DNA of 64,000 bases from contig CALKQS010000007.1 in assembly GCA_937990725.1 (NCBI GenBank), positions 49,538 through 113,537 of the forward strand, in the 5' to 3' direction. Below are positions 46,664 through 54,424 of the stretch, in pieces (position 1 is the first letter of the stretch; each line of letters starts with the position of its first letter). Position numbers and translations under genes: made by a program. Below the pieces are notes generated by a model that made no database searches, was not told the origin of the DNA, and saw only the letters and a list, made by a program, of their open reading frames with translations. Source of the stretch: an uncultured Candidatus Saccharibacteria bacterium. Its GTDB lineage: Bacteria; Patescibacteriota; Saccharimonadia; Saccharimonadales; Saccharimonadaceae.

Positions 46664-49498
46664 ATGTCGGAGCAGATACGGATTGTTGGGGCGCGCCAGA
46701 ATAACCTCAAAGATGTCAGCGTAACCATTCCACGCGATCAGTTTGTGGTGGTGACGGGCCTGAGTGGTAGCGGTAAGTCGAGCCTCGTCTTTGACACGAT
46801 CTACGCTGAGGGACAGCGCCGCTATGTGGAGAGTTTAAGCAGCTATGCACGGCAGTTCCTTGGCATTATGGATAAGCCCGACGTTGACTCTATTGATGGC
46901 CTCAGCCCCAGTATTAGCATCGACCAAAAGTCGACGAGCCGCAACCCGCGCTCCACTGTCGCTACAGTGACGGAGATCTACGATTATTTGCGCCTGCTCT
47001 TTGCTCGGGTGGGGGTGCCGCATTGCCCGGCTCTTATGCCCGATGGCACGCGCTGTGGCAAGCCTGTCCAGCGCCGGACAGCTCAGTCTATTATCGACGA
47101 AATTATGAAGCTTCCTGAGGGGAGCAAGCTCATGCTACTGGCACCGATCGTGAGCCAAAAGAAAGGGGAGTTTGCCCACATCCCCGAGCAGTACATGCGC
47201 AGTGGCTTTGCGCGGGCCAGGGTGGATGGTGTGGTGTATGCGCTTGATGAATTCCCAGAGCTACAGAAGAGCTATAAGCATGATATTGAGTTGGTGGTCG
47301 ATCGCGTTGTGATGGCGCCAACGATGGTGAGCCGCATCTCGCAGTCGGTCGAGCAAGCGCTGGAGCTTGCTAGTGGCGTGGTGCAGGTGCTGGATGCCAC
47401 GAGTGGCGAGATCACGACGTATAGCCAGCGCTATGCCTGTATGGATCACCCGGGTGAGGATATCCCCGAGCTTGAGCCGCGGCTCTTTAGCTTCAACGCG
47501 CCGCAGGGAGCGTGTCCGGTTTGCACGGGCCTCGGTACACGTCTGGAGGTTGACCCAGAGCTCATCCTTAACCCCAATTTGACAATTGCCGAGGGAGCAA
47601 TCCGCCCCTTCAACCGCTTTAATGCCGAAGCGTGGTACATGAAGCGCCTGGCTGCGGTGGCTGAGGAGCATGGCTTTAGCTTGCACGTGCCCGTCAAGGA
47701 GCTAAGTGATGATGCTGTGCAGAAGGTGCTCTATGGCACAGGTAAGCAAAAGTATCGCATTCACCTCAGTGGTAATCGCTATTACGACTCAACGTACGAG
47801 GGAGTCATCCCTAACCTCGAGCGTCGCCATCGCGAGACCGATAGTGAGTTTATGCGCAAAGATATCGAGCGCTTCATGCGGGAGCGGAAGTGTACGGCCT
47901 GCAAGGGTGCACGGCTCAAACCAGTGGTGCTGGCAGTGACAGTCAATGGCCTCTCGATTATGGATATTTGCAATCTGGACGTCGCCAATGCGCTGGATAT
48001 GATAGGCCAGCTGGAATTTAGTGCAGAACAGCAGCACATCGTTAAGCTTGTTGTCAAAGAAATCATGGCGCGGCTGGGCTTTATGAACAATGTCGGGCTA
48101 AATTACCTCGAACTGGGGCGGGCAGCGAACACGCTCAGTGGTGGTGAGGCGCAGCGTATCCGTCTCGCGACGCAGATTGGTAGTGGCCTGCAGGGGGTGC
48201 TGTATGTGTTGGATGAGCCATCGATTGGCCTCCACCAGCGTGACAACGATCGCCTCATCCAGACGCTCAAGAATCTACGCGACCTAGGTAATACCGTGCT
48301 GGTGGTAGAGCACGACGAAGATACAATTGCGGCGGCTGACTATCTGGTGGATGTTGGGCCAGGCGCTGGCGTGCACGGTGGGGAGATCGTGGCATGTGGC
48401 ACGCCAGCAGAGGTAGCACGCATGCCGCAGAGTATCACCGGTCGGTATCTGTCTGGCGCGGAGAAGATCCCGGTGCCAGCCCAGCGCCGCCCAATTGAGC
48501 AAGGCCGTGCGCTGATAATCCGCGGAGCGCGCGAGAATAATCTCAAGAATATCGACGTCACCATCCCGCTTGGCGTCCTCACACTAGTGACGGGGGTGAG
48601 TGGTAGTGGCAAGTCGACGCTCGTCAATAGCATTCTCGCCAACGAGCTCACTGCCCGCTTGCACCGTGCCCAAGCAGTGCCGGGTGCGCATGATGCGATT
48701 GATGGAGTGGAGCAGCTCGATAAAGCAATTGTCATCGACCAGTCGGCAATTGGCCGTACTCCGCGCTCCAACCCTGCTACCTATACTGGTGTCTTTACAC
48801 AGATTCGCGAACTTTTTGCGGGCACACCTGAGGCAAATATTCGCGGCTACAAGCCAGGGCGCTTTAGCTTCAATGTTAAAGGCGGGCGCTGCGAGCACTG
48901 CCAGGGCGATGGCGTTATTAAAATAGAGATGCATTTCTTGCCTGATGTCTACATCCAATGCCCCGAATGTCATGGCAAGCGCTATAATCGTGAGGCGCTT
49001 GAGATCACCTACAAAGGTAAGACGATTAGCGACGTCCTGGATATGACGGTCGAGCAAGCCTGTGAATTCTTCGCTAATATTCCTGCAATTGCTCGCAAGT
49101 TGACGACGATCAACGAAGTGGGCCTTGGCTATATTAAGCTCGGCCAGCCCGCCACGACCTTTAGTGGTGGCGAGGCGCAGCGTATCAAACTTGCTACCGA
49201 GCTAAGCCGGCGCACGACTGGCAAGACACTCTATATTCTCGATGAGCCGACCACCGGCCTGCACACTGCTGACGTCAAGAAGCTACTCGAAATTCTCCAA
49301 CGCCTCGTAGCGGGCGGCAATAGTATGGTTATCATTGAGCATAATCTTGAGGTTATCAAATGTGCCGACCATATCATCGACATGGGCCCCGAAGGTGGGC
49401 AGGGCGGCGGTACAGTCATTGCCAGTGGTACACCTGAGGAAGTCGCGCATAACCCAGCGTCGTTTACGGGGAAGTATTTGCAGCCACTCTTGGGCTAA
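46664..49498 (+). CDS. uvrA: UvrABC system protein A
   Basis: Damage-recognition ATPase of nucleotide excision repair. Two ABC-type ATPase modules are present. N-terminal Walker A is VTGLSGSGKSSLVFDTIYAE with the UvrB-binding insertion following, and signature LSGGEAQRIRLATQIGSGL. C-terminal Walker A is VTGVSGSGKSTLVNSILANE, with signature FSGGEAQRIKLATELSRRTT. The second zinc finger is intact (CEHCQGDG ... CPECHGKRYN). In the first module the zinc-finger region reads MDHPGEDIPELEPRLFSFN then CPVCTGLGTR. 944 aa, normal length. Helicase PcrA/UvrD is encoded 43 kb upstream; uvrB and uvrC are not in the window. Confidence 0.97.
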   Translation: MSEQIRIVGARQNNLKDVSVTIPRDQFVVVTGLSGSGKSSLVFDTIYAEGQRRYVESLSSYARQFLGIMDKPDVDSIDGLSPSISIDQKSTSRNPRSTVATVTEIYDYLRLLFARVGVPHCPALMPDGTRCGKPVQRRTAQSIIDEIMKLPEGSKLMLLAPIVSQKKGEFAHIPEQYMRSGFARARVDGVVYALDEFPELQKSYKHDIELVVDRVVMAPTMVSRISQSVEQALELASGVVQVLDATSGEITTYSQRYACMDHPGEDIPELEPRLFSFNAPQGACPVCTGLGTRLEVDPELILNPNLTIAEGAIRPFNRFNAEAWYMKRLAAVAEEHGFSLHVPVKELSDDAVQKVLYGTGKQKYRIHLSGNRYYDSTYEGVIPNLERRHRETDSEFMRKDIERFMRERKCTACKGARLKPVVLAVTVNGLSIMDICNLDVANALDMIGQLEFSAEQQHIVKLVVKEIMARLGFMNNVGLNYLELGRAANTLSGGEAQRIRLATQIGSGLQGVLYVLDEPSIGLHQRDNDRLIQTLKNLRDLGNTVLVVEHDEDTIAAADYLVDVGPGAGVHGGEIVACGTPAEVARMPQSITGRYLSGAEKIPVPAQRRPIEQGRALIIRGARENNLKNIDVTIPLGVLTLVTGVSGSGKSTLVNSILANELTARLHRAQAVPGAHDAIDGVEQLDKAIVIDQSAIGRTPRSNPATYTGVFTQIRELFAGTPEANIRGYKPGRFSFNVKGGRCEHCQGDGVIKIEMHFLPDVYIQCPECHGKRYNREALEITYKGKTISDVLDMTVEQACEFFANIPAIARKLTTINEVGLGYIKLGQPATTFSGGEAQRIKLATELSRRTTGKTLYILDEPTTGLHTADVKKLLEILQRLVAGGNSMVIIEHNLEVIKCADHIIDMGPEGGQGGGTVIASGTPEEVAHNPASFTGKYLQPLLG

Positions 49499-49753
49499 GG
49501 TGAATCTGTAAGTCCAGTACTTTTTGCTGCACCGAAACTCCCTAGTTAAGGCTGCGTGAGGTTCTTTATAACAACTAAAAATAGAAAATGATTTCTTTTA
49601 GCATAGCAAAAACCTAGGTGGCCGAACTGGCAACTCGGTAATGTCTGAGTCTCTCAATCTCACTAATCCTCACACTCAATCGGATGAAGCGATGAGAAGG
49701 TGAGGCTTAAACTAAGAAAGGAGGCTGAGGGCTTAGGAGTTAACCACTTGCCA
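49499..49753. other. 255-nt convergent intergenic region
   Basis: No ORF with a start. On the minus strand, a frame between a TAA at 49709-49711 and a TAG at 49614-49616 reads ASPSHRFIRLSVRISEIERL, then RHYRVASSAT. It resembles the segments at 41486-41620 and 60103-60220. No terminator with a U-run was seen for uvrA. Confidence 0.35.
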
Positions 49754-50209
49754 TTATTGCTGATTTGGCAGTGGATTTAATTCACGACAGAATTTCATAC
49801 TACTTCGCTCATCACGAACGCGTGGTGGAAGGAGCTTCGTGATGCTTCTGGCGTATGATTCACCGCCGTCAGAGTTCGGTTGCTGATGACGTGTCACGGC
49901 TCCACCCTGATAGTAGAATTTCCACACATCGCAAAACTCCGATGGGTGCTCGTGCTTCTTCTCGCGGCAACTCACGCCGGCGTAGATTACCTCACTATTG
50001 TGAGCAAAAACGTACGTTTTGCACGTTTCACCCTGGCGGATCTGCGCCAGATAGCGTTCGGTTATTTGGCGTGCTGGTGCGTCGTTGCCATACGCTAGGC
50101 CATCCGTCCACCACCAATAGACTGCGAACCCGCCCGCAACCAGCGCCAGAAACAGTACAAGGAGGATAAGTCGTTTGATGCGAATGCGCGGGAGAAATGG
50201 TAGCTTCAT
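49754..50209 (-). CDS. Hypothetical secreted or membrane-anchored small protein
   Basis: 151 aa. The N-terminus is basic and then hydrophobic (IRIKRLILLVLFLALVAGGFAVYWWW), a signal anchor. About 115 residues face outward, with five cysteines (GETCKTY, VSCREKK, EFCDVW, KFCRELN pattern) that could form disulfides. The arrangement (ARQITERYLAQIRQGETCK, WKFYYQGG) resembles small DUF4878/lumazine-binding-like lipoprotein domains, but no specific family is assigned. The predicted leaderless start lies about 6 nt behind a TATTGT box at about 50216-50221. Divergent from the DUF6624-like gene. Confidence 0.6.
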   Translation of the reverse strand: MKLPFLPRIRIKRLILLVLFLALVAGGFAVYWWWTDGLAYGNDAPARQITERYLAQIRQGETCKTYVFAHNSEVIYAGVSCREKKHEHPSEFCDVWKFYYQGGAVTRHQQPNSDGGESYARSITKLLPPRVRDERSSMKFCRELNPLPNQQ

Positions 50210-50354
50210 AGCTATACAATACCGCGTAGTAAGGGATAATGCAAATTTGCTTGCTATCAGTAATCGGCAGCAATATCCGCGCTATGACCCTTGAGGCATG
50301 ATAGGATAATGAGAGTAATATATACGTATAAAACCAAGGCAAAGTTTATCCACT

Positions 50355-50885
50355 ATGAGATCAAAACAGTCACAACCTGATACACAATCATATCGCACTG
50401 CCATTCTCCGCTATGCTCAGCGCGATCAAGCGATGCGCCAGCAGTACTTAGTCGGTGGCGGGGCGTGGGATGCATCGCTCGATGCTGACTCGACTGAATT
50501 TTTGCGTACGATTGTGGCGGCAATTGGCTGGCCAACACTACGCATGGTGGGCAGTAAGGCTTCGGCCGCGGCGTGGTTGTTACTACAGCATTCGCCAGAT
50601 ATCGACTTTATGGAGCATTGCCTTGAGCTAATGAAGGCAGCGCCACGTGGCGAGGTCGCGCTGCGCGATATCGCCTTTCTCGAGGATCGGGTGTGTTTGC
50701 TGCGTGGTCGGCCACAGATATATGGCTCGCAGTTTCAGGGGCGGGGTAAAACCCTTCGTCTCTACCCAGTCGAAGATGCTGAGCGGCTTGATGAGCGCCG
50801 TGCAGCGATGGGTCTGCTGCCATTTGCAGAGTACGAAAAGCAGATTCGTCAGATGTATGGTGATGAGCCGCTGGCTGGCAGATAA
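50355..50885 (+). CDS. DUF6624-like hypothetical protein
   Basis: 176 aa, soluble. The order of motifs TIVAAIGWPTLRMVGSKASA, AAWLLLQHSPDIDFMEHCLE, LRDIAFLEDRVCLLRGRPQIYGSQF and RLYPVEDAERLDERRAAMGL, with a final PFAEYEKQIRQMY, matches the pattern I know for DUF6624: a GWP loop, a QH pair and a DR-x-x-x-PQ-x-YG-T/S-Q core. The conserved polar residues suggest an enzyme or nucleotide-binding role, but none is established. Convergent with DedA across a shared hairpin terminator. Confidence 0.65.
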   Translation: MRSKQSQPDTQSYRTAILRYAQRDQAMRQQYLVGGGAWDASLDADSTEFLRTIVAAIGWPTLRMVGSKASAAAWLLLQHSPDIDFMEHCLELMKAAPRGEVALRDIAFLEDRVCLLRGRPQIYGSQFQGRGKTLRLYPVEDAERLDERRAAMGLLPFAEYEKQIRQMYGDEPLAGR

Positions 50886-50929
50886 GAGGCGCAGCACAAC
50901 AACATCGGATAATCGAACAAAGCCAAAGC

Positions 50930-50962
50930 AAAGAGCCAGCTACTCATACGCTGACTCTTTTT
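50930..50962. terminator. Bidirectional terminator between the DUF6624-like gene and dedA
   Basis: AAAGAGCCAGC, 9-nt loop, GCTGACTCTTT with one internal mismatch and T/A-rich flanks on both strands. Confidence 0.7.
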
Positions 50963-50982
50963 ACACAAATAGTGTGAGGAGG

Positions 50983-51651
50983 TTATTTCTTCGTTCGCTT
51001 GCCCTTGCGCAGCATAACAGAAAACTGATATTTGAGCTTATCGCGGGTTGATTTTTGTTTGAGCGCATGGATGACCATCGGTGCAACAGAGATAAGGATG
51101 ATAATAATTGCGGTTACCTCAATATTAACACCAGCTTTGGTGAGGATTGCGCCCGCAAAGTAGCCAAGGTAGGTGAAGATGGCGGCCCATAGCGCACCCC
51201 CGACGATGTTGAATAAGAGGAAGGTGTTGTAGTGCATCTTGCTCGCACCAGCTACGATTGGGGCAAAGGTGCGCACGATGGGCACAAAGCGCGCCAGGAC
51301 GATGGTCAGTGAGCCATGCTTTTGGTAAAATTGCTCGGCCTGCTCGAGGTATTTTTTCTTAAAAAAGCGCGAGTTGGGCTTGAGAAAAAGCTTGCGCCCG
51401 ACTTTGTGACCAAAGGCATAGCCAGTGCTATCGCCAAGGATTGCCATAAGAGCGATCGCTGCAACAAAGAGGTGAATATTGAGTGGCTGGCCAAACAGGC
51501 GAAGGATCTCTTGATTCACCATATAGCCCGCCGTAAAGAGCAGGCTGTCCCCCGGCAAGACAAAGCCGATCAAGAGGCCAGACTCTGCATAGACCACGAG
51601 CAAAACCGCGGCAATGCCGAGGCCAGTAATTGCATGTATAAGTGATTCCAT
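50983..51651 (-). CDS. DedA-family membrane protein
   Basis: 222 aa integral membrane protein of the DedA/SNARE-associated family, thought to act as proton-coupled lipid (undecaprenyl-phosphate or phospholipid) transporters. Signatures are ESGLLIGFVLPGDSLLFTAG near the N-terminus (acidic Glu and G-x-P-G-D), ILGDSTGYAFGHKVGR, and ARFVPIVRTFAPIVAGASKM with the conserved arginines. A basic C-terminal tail (KSTRDKLKYQFSVMLRKGKR) follows the last helix. Leaderless start behind TGG-TATACT. Confidence 0.92.
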   Translation of the reverse strand: MESLIHAITGLGIAAVLLVVYAESGLLIGFVLPGDSLLFTAGYMVNQEILRLFGQPLNIHLFVAAIALMAILGDSTGYAFGHKVGRKLFLKPNSRFFKKKYLEQAEQFYQKHGSLTIVLARFVPIVRTFAPIVAGASKMHYNTFLLFNIVGGALWAAIFTYLGYFAGAILTKAGVNIEVTAIIIILISVAPMVIHALKQKSTRDKLKYQFSVMLRKGKRTKK

Positions 51652-51659
51652 CGCGCTTT

Positions 51660-51665
51660 AGTATA
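51660..51665 (-). promoter_or_regulatory. Extended -10 (TGG-TATACT) of dedA
   Basis: Minus strand TATACT, 8 nt before the ATG at 51651. Confidence 0.65.
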
Positions 51666-51702
51666 CCATACTTTGCTCGGGGAAGGGAGTTCTTTGCTGC
51701 TT

Positions 51703-51732
51703 TTGGCCCACCTGGCACAAAAATGCTATACT
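51703..51732 (+). promoter_or_regulatory. Promoter TTGGCC-18-TGC-TATACT of the L25 gene
   Basis: -35 at 51703-51708, -10 at 51727-51732. The leader of about 42 nt ends in AAAGGAG (51770-51776), 4 nt before the ATG. Confidence 0.65.
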
Positions 51733-51780
51733 AAAGAGGCAATATTACTTAACTCCGGAAACATATCCGAAAGGAGAACT

Positions 51781-52479
51781 ATGGGAGATAAGATAACACT
51801 AAGGATCGAGACACGATCAATTCATGGTAAGAAAGTTCGCCAATTGCGCCGCCAAGGCATAACGCCAGCGGTGGTGTATGGTGCTGGTATGGAGGCTGCT
51901 GATGTGCAGGCGCCAAGTGGCGAAGTAGCAAAGGTTGTGGCCGCAGCCGGCCGTCACACACCGATTCACTTGACAGGGGTCAAGCGGCGGATTGCGCTTA
52001 TCAAAAGTATCGATTACGACCCAACGCGAGTGGGTGTGATTCGCCATATTGCCCTGCATGCAGTGCGTGCAGACGAGCCGGTTACGGCAGAGGTGCCAGT
52101 CCGTCTCTCCGGCATGGGTGAGTCTGAGGCTGAGAAAAATGGGCTGGTCGTGCTGCAAGCAATTGAGAAGGTTGAGGTGAAGGCCTTGCCGATGGACTTG
52201 CCCGAGGCACTGGATGTGTCGGTGCTTGGCCTGGCTAGCGAGGGTGACCGCGTGACGGTGGGCGACATCACACTGCCTGAAGGTGTTGAACTGGTCGAGC
52301 ATGACGATGGCCGTGAAGGTACTGCCGATGATGACGTGACGGTGAAGGATCTCGTCATTGCGAGCGCCTACGAGCCAAGTGCCCTTGCTGCCGCTAATGA
52401 AGCGGCTGCTGGTGCTGCCGAAAACGCGGATGCTGAAGACGTTGCAGCCGAGCAGGGTAGCGACGATGCAGCAGCATAG
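51781..52479 (+). CDS. rplY: 50S ribosomal protein L25 (CTC-type, long form)
   Basis: Binds 5S rRNA at the central protuberance of the large subunit. The ATG at 51781 is fixed by AAAGGAG; an upstream in-frame start would lie in the promoter. The L25 N-terminal domain (residues 1-90) shows RIETRSIHGKKVRQLRRQGI, PAVVYGAGME and RHIALHAVRADEPV. The C-terminal TL5/CTC beta domain (about 95-190) has AEVPVRLSGMGESEAEKNG and GDITLPEGVELVEHDD. The last 45 residues are an acidic, alanine-rich disordered tail. 232 aa. The general-stress CTC form is known from Bacillus and Thermus. Confidence 0.93.
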   Translation: MGDKITLRIETRSIHGKKVRQLRRQGITPAVVYGAGMEAADVQAPSGEVAKVVAAAGRHTPIHLTGVKRRIALIKSIDYDPTRVGVIRHIALHAVRADEPVTAEVPVRLSGMGESEAEKNGLVVLQAIEKVEVKALPMDLPEALDVSVLGLASEGDRVTVGDITLPEGVELVEHDDGREGTADDDVTVKDLVIASAYEPSALAAANEAAAGAAENADAEDVAAEQGSDDAAA

Positions 52480-52532
52480 CACCTAGCGAGTGGCATCTCT
52501 AAGTAGCACTTACAAGAGCGATTAATCATAAA

Positions 52533-52561
52533 AGAAACCAGTCGTGTGAGGCTGGTTTCTT
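52533..52561. terminator. Terminator after L25, shared with the SDR gene
   Basis: AGAAACCAG ... CTGGTTTCT, 9-bp stem with inner GTC/GGC pairing. Both flanking genes point into it. Confidence 0.75.
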
Positions 52562-52590
52562 CCGCTATGCTGGCCGTAATTATGCAGTCG

Positions 52591-53391
52591 CTACACCGCG
52601 AGGAATCCGCCATCCACCACAATCTCCGCCCCATTGACGTACTGGCTCATTGGCGTACCAAGCCACAGTGCAGTGCAGGCAACGTCGTCGGGCTGGCCCA
52701 GATTCTTGGCAGGAAGGCGGAGATTGTAGGTGAGGCCAGTCTTGATGATGGAGAAGTCGAGCTTCTTGAGCGCCGCAAGCCCCATTTTCTGAGCACCTGG
52801 TGTGCTGATACCGCCCGGCAAAATAGTATTGACTCTCCAGCCGCTCCGCCCAAAGTCTTTGACGAGCCCTCGGCTCAGCGCAAGGACGCTGGCTTTGCTC
52901 ATGGCGTAGAGCGTCATATCGTAGGTCATGCCTTTGAGGGCTTCAATGGAGCTGATGTTGATGATAGTGCCTGGCGATGTGCGCCGGGCGATCATTTCTT
53001 GGCACATGGTGAGCACTGCCCGAGTGTTAATTTGCATCGTTTTGTCGAAGGTTGCCTGGTCAATATTAGCGAGCTTGACTGGCGCAAAAATACCAGCGTT
53101 GTTGATGAGAATGTCTGGCGTTGGGGTGATATCGCGCCATAGTGCGGTGATAGCACTGTTGTCGGAGAGGTCGACGATGTGTGTTGTGACGGCAGCGTCA
53201 AATTGCTCGCGCAGCTCGGTAGCGGTTTGCTGCAATGCGTCGGCATCACGATCAACGAGCTGGAGGGCAGCTCCAGCCTCGGCATAGCGCCATGCGATTG
53301 CCTTGCCAATGCCCATCGCGGCACCAGTGACGAGTACCGTCTTGTTTGTCAGTTTCAGTAATTCGTGCAGGGGAGTTGGATGTGTTGTCAT
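52591..53391 (-). CDS. Short-chain dehydrogenase/reductase
   Basis: 266 aa, classical SDR. Cofactor motif is VLVTGAAMGIGKAIAWRYAE (TGxxxGxG). Strand 3 ends QLVDRDADAL, which favours NAD(H), and the structural motif is ILINNAGIF. The catalytic triad is S in INISSIEALKG with YAMSK (Tyr-x-x-x-Lys). The C-terminal WLGTPMSQYVNGAEIVVDGGF closes the fold. The substrate cannot be told; the nearest functional classes are 3-oxoacyl-ACP reductase-like and sugar or sugar-alcohol dehydrogenases. Leaderless start 6 nt behind TGC-TATACT (53398-53403). Confidence 0.9.
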   Translation of the reverse strand: MTTHPTPLHELLKLTNKTVLVTGAAMGIGKAIAWRYAEAGAALQLVDRDADALQQTATELREQFDAAVTTHIVDLSDNSAITALWRDITPTPDILINNAGIFAPVKLANIDQATFDKTMQINTRAVLTMCQEMIARRTSPGTIINISSIEALKGMTYDMTLYAMSKASVLALSRGLVKDFGRSGWRVNTILPGGISTPGAQKMGLAALKKLDFSIIKTGLTYNLRLPAKNLGQPDDVACTALWLGTPMSQYVNGAEIVVDGGFLAV

Positions 53392-53397
53392 GTCATT

Positions 53398-53403
53398 AGT
53401 ATA
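53398..53403 (-). promoter_or_regulatory. Extended -10 (TGC-TATACT) of the SDR gene
   Basis: Minus strand TATACT, 6 nt before the ATG at 53391. Confidence 0.65.
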
Positions 53404-53588
53404 GCATAACCAGTATGACTCGGGTTAGTTATATTTATTGCAAGAGTTTACATCTTAAACGTTGAGCCCTATGCATATAATATACGAGGTGATATTCCTC
53501 AAACGGATTGGCTTCTCAAAACGAACACTAGAAGTAAAAGGCGCTTGCACTGAACATATAGGGTTTGGAAAATAATCAAAGAAAAATA

Positions 53589-53617
53589 TTGTCTTTTTAT
53601 TGTAAATCAATTACAAT
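53589..53617 (+). promoter_or_regulatory. fur-trxA promoter TTGTCT-17-TACAAT
   Basis: -35 at 53589-53594, -10 at 53612-53617, ATG 6 nt later at 53624; leaderless. Confidence 0.7.
53599..53617. promoter_or_regulatory. Fur/PerR-type box ATTGTAAATCAATTACAAT
   Basis: 19-bp dyad of 9-1-9 layout with one mismatched pair, covering the spacer and the whole -10. Binding would block RNA polymerase, pointing to autoregulation by the Fur-family protein encoded immediately downstream. Confidence 0.75.
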
Positions 53618-53623
53618 AACTGC

Positions 53624-54025
53624 ATGGAGCACGCAGTACAACGCCGGACGACGAAATATACCGATCGAGTGATTGTGATTCTTCGCCAGCTGCAACATGC
53701 TACCAACGCCGAGATTGCGGCCGTGCTACGCCACGATTACCCCCGTGTCAGCGCGACCACTGTACACCGCATCACCCAGCGGTTGCAGGCGGATGGGGTA
53801 ATTGGTCTTGCACCAGCAACGGCGCACGGCTGCCTGCGCTACGATAGCAATCCTGTGCCGCACGACCACTTTGTCTGCAGCTCCTGCGATGGCCTGCACG
53901 ATATCACCATCGCGCCAGCGCTGCGGCATGAGCTTGCGCGGCAGGTAGCAGACTGCCTCGTCGATGGGCCGCTCATCATTACTGGCACATGCCACCCCTG
54001 TCATCACGATAATCATAATTCATAA
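53624..54025 (+). CDS. Fur-family transcriptional regulator, probably PerR-like
   Basis: 133 aa metal-dependent repressor. The N-terminal winged helix includes VIVILRQLQHATNAEIAAVL and VSATTVHRITQRLQADGVIG. The dimerisation domain starts at the metal-site motif HDHFVCSSCDGLHDI. Structural zinc is expected from two CxxC pairs, CSSC (about residue 85) and CHPC (about residue 124). The C-terminal HHDNHNS adds histidines. The pairing with thioredoxin suggests peroxide sensing (PerR), but zinc (Zur) or iron (Fur) control is not excluded. The operator over its own -10 implies autorepression. Confidence 0.85.
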   Translation: MEHAVQRRTTKYTDRVIVILRQLQHATNAEIAAVLRHDYPRVSATTVHRITQRLQADGVIGLAPATAHGCLRYDSNPVPHDHFVCSSCDGLHDITIAPALRHELARQVADCLVDGPLIITGTCHPCHHDNHNS

Positions 54026-54037
54026 GGAGAAATAACC

Positions 54038-54367
54038 ATGGCACTATACAATACCACTACCAAGCAAGAATTTGAGGAGCATGCTCTTCAGAGTGAGCGG
54101 CCAGTGCTGGTCGACTTTTGGGCACCGTGGTGCCCACCGTGCCGCGCAATGGCACCACTGCTTGAGCAGATTGCTGAAGAGACGGAGTTCGACGTCGTCA
54201 AGGTTGATACCGAAGCAAGCCAAGACAATGCAGCGCTTGCCTTGCAGCACCAAGTGCAGAGTATCCCCAATATGAAGATCTTCAAGAGCGGTGCTGTGGT
54301 GGCAGAGCTGGTCGGCATGAAACCAAAGCAAGTATTGATCGACGCTCTGCAGCAAGCAGATGCCTAA
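54038..54367 (+). CDS. trxA: Thioredoxin with WCPPC active site
   Basis: 109 aa thiol-disulfide oxidoreductase. Active site FWAPWCPPCRAM at residues 28-39: the middle residues are Pro-Pro where classical thioredoxin has Gly-Pro. The cis-Pro loop VQSIPNMKIFKSGAVV and the C-terminal helix are normal. AAGGAG lies just upstream of the ATG and 12 nt separate it from the regulator, so it forms an operon. A more oxidising redox potential is plausible for the CPPC variant (inference). It would be induced when the regulator leaves its box. Confidence 0.93.
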   Translation: MALYNTTTKQEFEEHALQSERPVLVDFWAPWCPPCRAMAPLLEQIAEETEFDVVKVDTEASQDNAALALQHQVQSIPNMKIFKSGAVVAELVGMKPKQVLIDALQQADA

Positions 54368-54394
54368 ATTTACCCTCTAACAGATTTCCTCCTC

Positions 54395-54424
54395 AGGACC
54401 AGCACAGATGTGTTGGTCCTTTTA
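54395..54424 (+). terminator. Terminator of the fur-trxA operon
   Basis: AGGACCAGCACA / TGTGTTGGTCCT, 11-12-bp stem with one G-U pair, then TTTT. Confidence 0.85.

Noticed and set aside
49618..49650. tRNA-like start (GTGGCCGAACTGGCAACTCGG)
   Set aside because: No acceptor stem, anticodon arm or T-loop could be built around it.
51673..51780. Longer L25 start
   Set aside because: It would include the promoter; AAAGGAG fixes the ATG at 51781.
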